A DNA stretch of 18,130 nucleotides from Parcubacteria group bacterium GW2011_GWA1_47_8 (GTDB lineage Bacteria > Patescibacteriota > Minisyncoccia > Phycocordibacterales > UBA1550). Shown here piece by piece: positions 13,501-18,130 of this stretch. Position 1 is the first letter of the stretch, and each line of letters begins with the position of its first letter. The position numbers were made by a program, and so were the translations under genes. The notes under the pieces were generated by a model, which was not told where the DNA came from, ran no database searches, and worked only from the letters and a program-made list of their open reading frames with translations. The stretch lies in contig LCOP01000005.1 of NCBI GenBank assembly GCA_000996605.1, positions 1-18,130 of the forward strand, in the 5' to 3' direction.

Positions 13501-14156
13501 ACGATGCGGCGGACCGCGTGCAGGCAACCCTAACCACGCGCATCGTGTTCATCGAATTTTCAAAACTCCTTGCGCCCATCATGCCGTTTCTCGCCGAGCA
13601 TGTGTATCAATCGGTCGGAGGTGGTAAGGAAAGCGTACACCTCGAATCATGGCCGGGGCAGGGACAGGTGGATGAAACGATCATCGCGGACATGGGCGAA
13701 GTGCGCCGCATTGTATCGCTTGCCCTCGAGGCACGCGCAAAGGCGGGAATGAAGGTTCGCCAACCACTACGCGAGCTGAAAGTTAAAAGTGAAAAGTTAA
13801 AAGTGGAGTACGTTGAAATTATTAAGGATGAGGTAAACGTAAAAGAGGTGGTATTTGACGAAGCATTTAGTGAAGACGTCACGCTTGACTTAGTTATTAC
13901 GTCTGCGCTCAAACGCGAGGGACAGTTTCGCGATCTGGTGCGCTCTGTCCAAGAGCTTCGCAAGTACCACGCGTTTACGCCGTCTGATACGGTGGTGCTC
14001 TGCGTGGAGACCGACGATCACGGACGACAACTCGTCGAAGAATTTTCCGTGGAATTGAAGAAAATTTCTTCAATTCGGAGCATTACCTACGGTGCGGTCT
14101 CTGGCGAGGAAGTTCTGCTTGACGGAATCTCGATGAAGATCGCGCTCGAAAAGTAG
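10590..14156 (+). CDS. ileS: Isoleucyl-tRNA synthetase with an inserted histidine-phosphatase domain
   Basis: IleRS charges tRNA-Ile. The 1188-residue protein has the HIGH-type motif HYGH (64-67), a C-x2-C at 191-194, the CP1 editing domain (LAWTTTPWTLPGN from 240; GTGIVHIAPAFGEDD), a second C-x2-C at 435-438, KMSKR (835-839), and a C-terminal anticodon-binding region. GLPHYGH and KMSKR suit the long, eukaryote-like IleRS class. Residues about 530-705 are foreign to IleRS: RHGE (537-540), SPFARTKETA (587-596), the acid E618 in QEIDTG, and THE with His681. These are all catalytic positions of the histidine-phosphatase superfamily. The insert lies between CDTC (507-510) and CAC (746-748), the two halves of a zinc knuckle, just before DIHRPYID. 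Without it the length is about 1010, normal for the class. KVKSEKLKV near residue 1065 is a micro-repeat insertion. Confidence 0.95.
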   Translation: MKKQGKNTPKDPEVKTKSEIALREEETLAFWQKEKIFEKSLAQTEKGEPFVFYDGPPFATGLPHYGHFLPNLMKDVIPRYQTMRGRYVRRVWGWDCHGLPIENLIEKELGLAHKKDIEEFGIGKFNDAAQASVLRYDTEWKKMIPRIGRWVDMEHAYRTMDANYTESIWWAFKTLYDKGLIYRGFKAMHICPRCETTLSANEVAEGYKDIKDISVTVKFRLKNPEKLPLTIPANASVFMLAWTTTPWTLPGNVALAVNQDIDYRPVLDLNKNEVLIVSDKYRTQYDKFHTLEYSMLPLKDVAAALKSSDLVGLEYEPPFDYYSKDTTLKNHKNGWKICEADFVTAESGTGIVHIAPAFGEDDMALGKKENLPFVQHVGMDGVMKPEVRDFAGMAVKPKSEEDKERLATDIAVLKYLQDRGTFFSKENIMHSYPHCWRCDTPLLNYAAESWFVKVSALREKLLAENAKTSWVPQNMRDGRFGKWLENARDWAISRARYWGAPLPVWTCDTCTEVVVFGSRAELAAQTKKSGNRYLVMRHGEAESNIRGIVSSKLETSEAYPLTAKGRKEAETVGAKFKKETIDVVACSPFARTKETAEIVARAVGFDVEDIVVDERIQEIDTGVFDGRSVAEYRDHFSTMREKFEKRPLEGENLIDIKRRVMAFFDEMEAQYKGKTILIVTHEYPSWMLVAGSMGATIDEALALKENKEDFILPSEMVEVPYVPFPHNADFEFDIHRPYIDDVQISCACGGQMKRSPFVFDCWFESGSMPFAQLHYPFENKDIFEKNFPADFIAEGVDQTRGWFYNMLVLATGIFGKTPFKNVIVNGMVLAEDGQKMSKRLKNYPAPWYIIDRYGADAVRYYLLSSPIVHAEDLAFAERGVDEVVKKVIVRTVNVLSFYELYRDRGGGEAAQGESSDPLDRWIRARLAELAHEMTESLDAYELDRAVKPIGLFVDDLSTWYLRRSRERFKSDDAADRVQATLTTRIVFIEFSKLLAPIMPFLAEHVYQSVGGGKESVHLESWPGQGQVDETIIADMGEVRRIVSLALEARAKAGMKVRQPLRELKVKSEKLKVEYVEIIKDEVNVKEVVFDEAFSEDVTLDLVITSALKREGQFRDLVRSVQELRKYHAFTPSDTVVLCVETDDHGRQLVEEFSVELKKISSIRSITYGAVSGEEVLLDGISMKIALEK
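13779..13806 (+). repeat. Two tandem 14-base units inside ileS
   Basis: AAAGTTAAAAGTGA is followed at once by AAAGTTAAAAGTGG (13/14 identical). The 28 bases are very AT-rich within a GC-richer gene and keep the frame, coding for the KVKSEKLKVE segment just before VEIIKDEVNVKEV. A related GTGAAAAGTGAAAA lies near the end of folA, and similar units flank the S23 gene. Confidence 0.75.
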
Positions 14157-14177
14157 AGCAGGTGCTTTTGAAAATGC

Positions 14178-14765
14178 ATGGCCTACCATATCTATCACAC
14201 ACGCGGTATTATTTTGCATAGCACTCCCGCTCAAGAAACAAATCGGTTTTATGTGATTCTGACCGAAGAACTCGGGCTTACCGGCGCCACGGCACAAGGT
14301 GTTCGTGAAATGAAATCAAAATTACGCCCGGTACTCCAGGAGTTTTCGTGTATCGACCTTGACCTCGTGCGCGGCAAAGAAGTGTGGCGCATCACGAGCG
14401 CCCTCGAACGTAATCCATGGGGAAACCTGCGTGCGCAGCACGAACGGCTGGTTTTGTTCGCGCGACTGACGTCTCTCGTGCGGCGGATGGTGCACGGCGA
14501 GGATTGTGATCGTGATTTGTTTGCCGATATGTTTGGCGTGGCGGAGTTTTTGGATTCTGGTGCCGTGCCAGCGTCTCTCTTCTCCGCACTCGAGACGCTC
14601 GGCGTGGTGCGTATCCTTGCGCGACTGGGGTATCTCGACAGGGGGATGTATGAAAAATTTATGGTGCCCGGCTTTTGGAATGAAGAAATCCTCGTCGCGT
14701 TCGAGCCGTTTCGTCTACCTGCGATTACGAAGATTAACGAAGTACTTCGTTCCTCGCACCTATAA
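14178..14765 (+). CDS. recO: DNA repair protein RecO, short form
   Basis: RecO loads RecA with RecR at gaps and anneals single strands. The 195-residue product begins like RecO (YHTRGIILHSTPAQETNRFYVILTEELGLTGATAQGVREMKSKLRPVLQEFS), the N-terminal OB fold with the conserved G-R/K-S-K-L-R-x-x-L segment at residues 41-53. It continues with an all-helical region (HERLVLFARLTSLVRRMV, LFSALETLGVVRILARLGYL). It is shorter than typical RecO (about 240) and lacks the C-terminal cysteine cluster seen in many, which fits reduced forms. It lies 21 bases after ileS in the same direction and is probably co-transcribed. No Shine-Dalgarno site is obvious. Confidence 0.8.
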   Translation: MAYHIYHTRGIILHSTPAQETNRFYVILTEELGLTGATAQGVREMKSKLRPVLQEFSCIDLDLVRGKEVWRITSALERNPWGNLRAQHERLVLFARLTSLVRRMVHGEDCDRDLFADMFGVAEFLDSGAVPASLFSALETLGVVRILARLGYLDRGMYEKFMVPGFWNEEILVAFEPFRLPAITKINEVLRSSHL

Positions 14766-14813
14766 AGAGGTTCCTTTAGTGTGAGCTACGAAATTTATCG
14801 AGATCAAAAATTT

Positions 14814-14869
14814 GAATCACCTATGTACGTATAAAGTACTATAGTATATTATACGTACATAGGTGATTC
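14814..14869. repeat. 56-bp near-perfect palindrome, copy 3 of the dispersed family
   Basis: Twenty-six of 28 pairs around 14841/14842 match. The right half carries the same core as copies 1 and 2; the left core has AG instead of TA at 14835-14836, giving one mismatch and one G-T pair. The arm is GAATCACCTATGTA before CG, different from the other two copies yet fully self-complementary. It lies between recO and the surface-protein gene. Confidence 0.88.
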
Positions 14870-14925
14870 TTGAATATATCGAAAGAGGAAAAGAGGAGAG
14901 GTTGAACTCAACTTCTTTCGATACA

Positions 14926-14934
14926 TGGTATAAT
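14926..14934 (+). promoter_or_regulatory. Extended -10 box for the gene at 14944
   Basis: TGGTATAAT is a perfect extended -10 (TG, one base, TATAAT at 14929-14934). The ATG at 14944 is 9 bases downstream. This fixes the start: an earlier in-frame ATG at 14863 lies upstream of the promoter. Confidence 0.6.
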
Positions 14935-14943
14935 AAACACATT

Positions 14944-16854
14944 ATGGCTGACGATGCAAAAAACAAGATTGAGGAGCTTGAAAAGGAACTTTATGCGAAG
15001 GACTTTAGCACCCCCAAGCAAGAAGAAGTCTTTCGCCCCAAAGACATTGCCGTTCCTTCTTCGTGGGACAAGGGAGGGGATGCGCTTCAATTTTTAGAAG
15101 AACAAAGCCGCGTCGGAGGACATCATCGTGCAATGAAAAAACTTTTCTACATTTCTCTTGGGTTTTTTGTGGTTGCGGCAAGTGTTGCGGGGTTTGTGTG
15201 GTGGCGGGGAGGCAATACTATTTCCGGGGATAACATTGTAGTCGACGTTGTTGCACCGGTTGCGACCCCCGGCGGTGAACCATTTGAAACAAAATTTGCG
15301 ATTATGAACAACAACAAAGTTGCGGTCGAATCAGCGAAACTGTTTGTGGAATATCCAAGCGGTTTTTATACGGCGGTTGAGAAAAAAGCAATTTCACGAT
15401 TTTCACGCGACCTCGGAGCTATCGTTCCCGGGAAAACGGTCACTGAAAACATCAGTACGATTTTATATGGAGAAGAAAACACGCAAAAAGACGTGAATGT
15501 TGTTTTGGAATACCGTATGGTCGGGTCCAGTGCAACACTCAAGAAAGAGGTGGTGTCGAGCATACGGATTGCTTCATCTCCGCTACAGATAAAGCTCGCG
15601 ATGGACAAAGAAGCAACCATTGGGCAAGAAATCACGATGACTATCTCCCTAGAGTCCAACAGCGCGCGTCCGGTTGATGATCTAATCTTGAGTGCTGTCT
15701 ATCCCTCCGGGTTTATCTTAAGAAACGCAGACCCAAAACCTTCGTACGGAACGAATATGTGGGATATGGGAACCCTCGCGCCACAAGAAAAACGAACCAT
15801 AACCATTCGCGGACTTATTGAAGGGCAAGAAGGAGAAAGTAAGGTCACAAAAATCTCCATCGGCACCAAGAGCCCGGATAATGAGCGCATTATTGGCGTT
15901 GTGTACGGCAATACGACGGAGACAACCGTACTCACCAAGCCTTCTCTCGGCCTTCAGTTTTCTATTGATAACAATACCGACCCGGACCCCTCGGTTTTGC
16001 AGGGGCGTATCGTACATGTTGAACTTTCGTGGCGTAACAACACCTCCGTGCAAATCACGGATACGGTGGTCGAGGTGAAACTTACCGGCGAAGTCCTCAA
16101 TCGGTATTCGGTAAATCCCACCGGTGGCGGATTTTATCGATCGGTCGACAATACGGTCGTCTGGGACAGGACAGTGAATAATACTCTCGCGGTAATCGAT
16201 CCGGGGGCTCAAGGGGTTGTCGGCTTTACGTTTTCTCCGATTCCGCTCTCGGTTGAGGCACGTAATCCCGCCAGGAATCCGCAAATCATCCTCGAAGCCG
16301 TCGTACGTGGACGCACGAGCTCGGGTACGAATGCAAATCAAGATGTAGTGACGAGAGCCTTGCGTACGATCAAGGTTGGAACCGACGTGCGTCTTGCCGC
16401 GCGAGGATTTTACCATGTTGGACCGTTCAAAAACACCGGGCCGATTCCGCCACAAGCAGAAAAAGAAACGACCTACACGATTGTGTGGACCATTCAGAAC
16501 GCGTCGAACAATGTTTCAAATGTTGTCGTAAAGACGACTCTGCCTATCTACGTAAAATGGACAAATAATATTTCTCCGCAAGGTGAAGATATTTCGTACA
16601 AAGCAAGCGGATCGGAAGTATTGTGGAATGCGGGAAGCATTCCTTCGGGCGGCTCGCGAGAGGTGTCCTTCCAGATTTCGCTTACACCAAGCCTAAGTCA
16701 GCTTGACCGCATACCGCAGATCACCGGAGACAGTTTTCTCAATGGAACAGACAACTTTACCAAGCGGGAGGTGAGCGATCGTAGAGGACCCGTAACGACC
16801 AATCTCCTCAGTGACCCCCAGTTTGAACAAAGGCAAGCAGCTGTGGTAAAGTAG
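14944..16854 (+). CDS. Membrane-anchored protein with repeated Ig/DUF11-like domains
   Basis: The 636-residue protein has a charged N-terminal part (1-63, MADDAKNKIEELEKEL...) without signal peptide, then one membrane helix at about 66-86 (LFYISLGFFVVAASVAGFVWW), and a long outside part rich in beta strands. At least four similar units can be seen, each with the pattern 'inner strand, NNN/NNT, V-x-D/V-V-V, YPSGF or like, W-x-x-G-x-L/I-x-P-G': starting near residues 97, 223, 338 and 484 (for example DDLILSAVYPSGF with WDMGTLAPQEK, and SNVVVKTTLPIYV with WNAGSIPSGG). Such repeats resemble DUF11/Ig-like surface domains. I recognise no enzyme motif. The likely role is in the cell envelope or surface, by topology only. 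The start follows from the promoter position. Confidence 0.75.
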   Translation: MADDAKNKIEELEKELYAKDFSTPKQEEVFRPKDIAVPSSWDKGGDALQFLEEQSRVGGHHRAMKKLFYISLGFFVVAASVAGFVWWRGGNTISGDNIVVDVVAPVATPGGEPFETKFAIMNNNKVAVESAKLFVEYPSGFYTAVEKKAISRFSRDLGAIVPGKTVTENISTILYGEENTQKDVNVVLEYRMVGSSATLKKEVVSSIRIASSPLQIKLAMDKEATIGQEITMTISLESNSARPVDDLILSAVYPSGFILRNADPKPSYGTNMWDMGTLAPQEKRTITIRGLIEGQEGESKVTKISIGTKSPDNERIIGVVYGNTTETTVLTKPSLGLQFSIDNNTDPDPSVLQGRIVHVELSWRNNTSVQITDTVVEVKLTGEVLNRYSVNPTGGGFYRSVDNTVVWDRTVNNTLAVIDPGAQGVVGFTFSPIPLSVEARNPARNPQIILEAVVRGRTSSGTNANQDVVTRALRTIKVGTDVRLAARGFYHVGPFKNTGPIPPQAEKETTYTIVWTIQNASNNVSNVVVKTTLPIYVKWTNNISPQGEDISYKASGSEVLWNAGSIPSGGSREVSFQISLTPSLSQLDRIPQITGDSFLNGTDNFTKREVSDRRGPVTTNLLSDPQFEQRQAAVVK

Positions 16855-16859
16855 GACAG

Positions 16860-16950
16860 TCAATAGCAAAATAGTAAAATATCAAAATATTCCCTCGACA
16901 CTATTTCAACTATTTAATTATTAACTATTTAGCATTTTATTATTAACCAT
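16860..16950. repeat. Low-complexity AT-rich repeats before glyS
   Basis: The gap between the surface-protein gene and glyS holds units of the type CAAAATAGTAAAATAT on the left and, in opposite sense, ACTATTTAATTATTAACTATTT on the right around a CCCTCGACA centre. The two sides are partly complementary, giving a weak AT-rich hairpin. The layout recalls the repeats around the S23 gene, though sequence units differ and no gene lies inside. Confidence 0.45.
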
Positions 16951-16954
16951 TCCC

Positions 16955-18130
16955 ATGAAACCTTATCCGGCGGATATGATGGAAAAGCTTGTGTCGCTCT
17001 GCAAGCGCCGCGGCTTTATTTACCAAGGCTCCGAAATATATGGTGGTCTTGCGGGGACGTATGATTATGGTCCGCTCGGTACTGCGCTCAAAAAGAACAT
17101 AGAAAATCTCTGGTGGCGTATGTTCGTCGACGGCAGGGATGATATGTACGGCATGGACGCGGCGATACTGATGAACGGTCGCGTGTGGGAGACGACCGGG
17201 CATGTCGCGGGATTTTCTGATCCGCTTGTCGAGTGTACAAAATGTAAAAAGCGTTTTCGCGCGGATCATCTGGAAGACAAAACGAAGTGTCCCGCCTGCG
17301 GCGGGACACTGGGAGCAGAGCGCACGTTCAACATGATGCTTAGTACACGTGTGGGCGCGATGGAAGATTCATCCGCAATTTCATACCTCCGTCCCGAGAC
17401 TGCGCAAGGCATGTTCGTCAATTTTAAAAACGTCGTGGACTCGTTTCACCCAAAGATTCCGTTTGGCATGGGGCAGATTGGAAAGGCGTTTCGAAACGAA
17501 ATCACCCCCCGCGATTTTATTTTCCGATTGCGCGAGCTCGAGCAGATGGAGATCGAATATTTTGTAAAAGAGTCCGACTGGGAGCGTGCATTTGAAGAGT
17601 GGCGTTTGGCAGTGAACGCGTGGATTGATGCGGTGGGTATCGACCGCGCGCGTGTGCACGAGGTCGAGATTCTAGACCGCGCGCATTACTCCAAACGCAC
17701 GATTGATTTTGAATTTGATTATCCTTTTGGGCAAAAAGAGCTCTATGGCCTTGCGTATCGCACGGACTTTGATCTCTCGCGTCATGCTGATGCAAGCAAG
17801 GTTGATTTGTCGTACCATGACGAGGAAGCGGGGGAGAAGTTTATTCCGCATGTGATAGAGCCATCATTCGGACTTGATCGCACCATGCTCGCCGTGCTCC
17901 TCTCTGCATACATTGAAGACACAATGGGCGCAAAAGAAGAAAGCGAACCGCGAGTATTTTTGAAGTTTCATCCGCGCGTTGCCCCGGTCAAAGCCGCTGT
18001 ATCACCTCTCCTCAAGAACAAGCCCGAGCTCGTGGCAAAAGCACGTGAAGTGTATACAATGCTCAAAAAAGAAGTGCCTCAAATCATGTGGGACGACAAC
18101 GGCAACATCGGCAAACGCTACCGCCGCCAA
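16955..18130 (+). CDS. glyS: Glycyl-tRNA synthetase, dimeric (alpha-2) type, 3' end cut off
   Basis: This class II enzyme charges tRNA-Gly. 392 codons are in the window and the frame is still open at the right edge (ends ...GNIGKRYRRQ). Visible are IYGGLAGTYDYGPLG (28-42), the motif-2 region FRNEITPRDFIFRLRELEQMEIEYF (180-203) and motif 3 IEPSFGLDRTML (around residue 303), which identify the single-chain GlyQS-like form rather than the alpha/beta tetramer. A zinc ribbon is formed by C94, C97, C112 and C115. The C-terminal anticodon-binding domain begins at about residue 335 (PRVFLKFHPRVAPVKAAV). The ATG at 16955 gives the usual N-terminus; no Shine-Dalgarno site is visible. About 50-70 residues are probably missing beyond the window. 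Confidence 0.95.
   Translation, partial: MKPYPADMMEKLVSLCKRRGFIYQGSEIYGGLAGTYDYGPLGTALKKNIENLWWRMFVDGRDDMYGMDAAILMNGRVWETTGHVAGFSDPLVECTKCKKRFRADHLEDKTKCPACGGTLGAERTFNMMLSTRVGAMEDSSAISYLRPETAQGMFVNFKNVVDSFHPKIPFGMGQIGKAFRNEITPRDFIFRLRELEQMEIEYFVKESDWERAFEEWRLAVNAWIDAVGIDRARVHEVEILDRAHYSKRTIDFEFDYPFGQKELYGLAYRTDFDLSRHADASKVDLSYHDEEAGEKFIPHVIEPSFGLDRTMLAVLLSAYIEDTMGAKEESEPRVFLKFHPRVAPVKAAVSPLLKNKPELVAKAREVYTMLKKEVPQIMWDDNGNIGKRYRRQ

Noticed and set aside
1..18130. Alternative genetic code (TGA read as glycine)
   Set aside because: No recognised gene has an in-frame TGA, and dcd ends naturally at TGA, so the standard code fits.

Overview
The window looks like part of a small bacterial genome from the Candidate Phyla Radiation (Patescibacteria), most likely Parcubacteria. 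This is inferred from gene content and style, not from a marker tree. Pointers are: short single-copy housekeeping genes, many genes with a -10 box only 5-9 bases before the ATG and no Shine-Dalgarno site, a four-helix-bundle (S23/IVS) gene, a PaaX/Cas2-like protein of a type common in these genomes, rplK not followed by rplA, a short RecO, and a LemA/TPM pair. The code is standard: every recognised gene reads through with TAA, TAG or TGA stops (TGA once, in dcd).

Layout. 1-109 is the C-terminal tail of a probable SIMPL-domain protein. 110-480 holds a long imperfect hairpin and no convincing gene. 481-2183 is the secE-nusG-rplK ribosomal/transcription operon, interrupted by an AT-rich S23 four-helix-bundle gene flanked by inverted repeats. 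A bidirectional terminator hairpin separates it from the minus-strand pair dcd-thyA (2254-3919). Divergent from these are tmk, folA and glyA (4025-6500). Then come a winged-helix/Cas2-like protein (6666-7211), argS (7326-8927), lemA plus a TPM-domain protein (9037-10495), a very long ileS (10590-14156), recO (14178-14765), a membrane-anchored protein with repeated beta-sandwich-like domains (14944-16854), and glyS running off the right edge (16955-18130).

How the genes work together. Dcd, ThyA, Tmk, DHFR and SHMT sit in one 4.2-kb block and together make dTTP precursors: dCTP to dUTP, dUMP to dTMP, dTMP to dTDP, with SHMT and DHFR regenerating methylene-tetrahydrofolate. Three aminoacyl-tRNA synthetases (Arg, Ile, Gly) dominate the right half.

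Most interesting signals. (1) IleRS carries a complete histidine-phosphatase (phosphoglycerate-mutase-like) domain inserted between the two halves of a split zinc knuckle, with all expected catalytic residues visible. (2) A family of 44-56 bp palindromes with one shared 24-bp core and different but self-complementary arms lies before glyA, the Cas2-like gene and the surface-protein gene, with a decayed half copy before argS. (3) The S23 gene and its flanking inverted repeats resemble a 23S rRNA intervening sequence, but sit inside the nusG-rplK mRNA. (4) Two stem-loops 1.6 kb apart share an identical 24-bp palindromic core.
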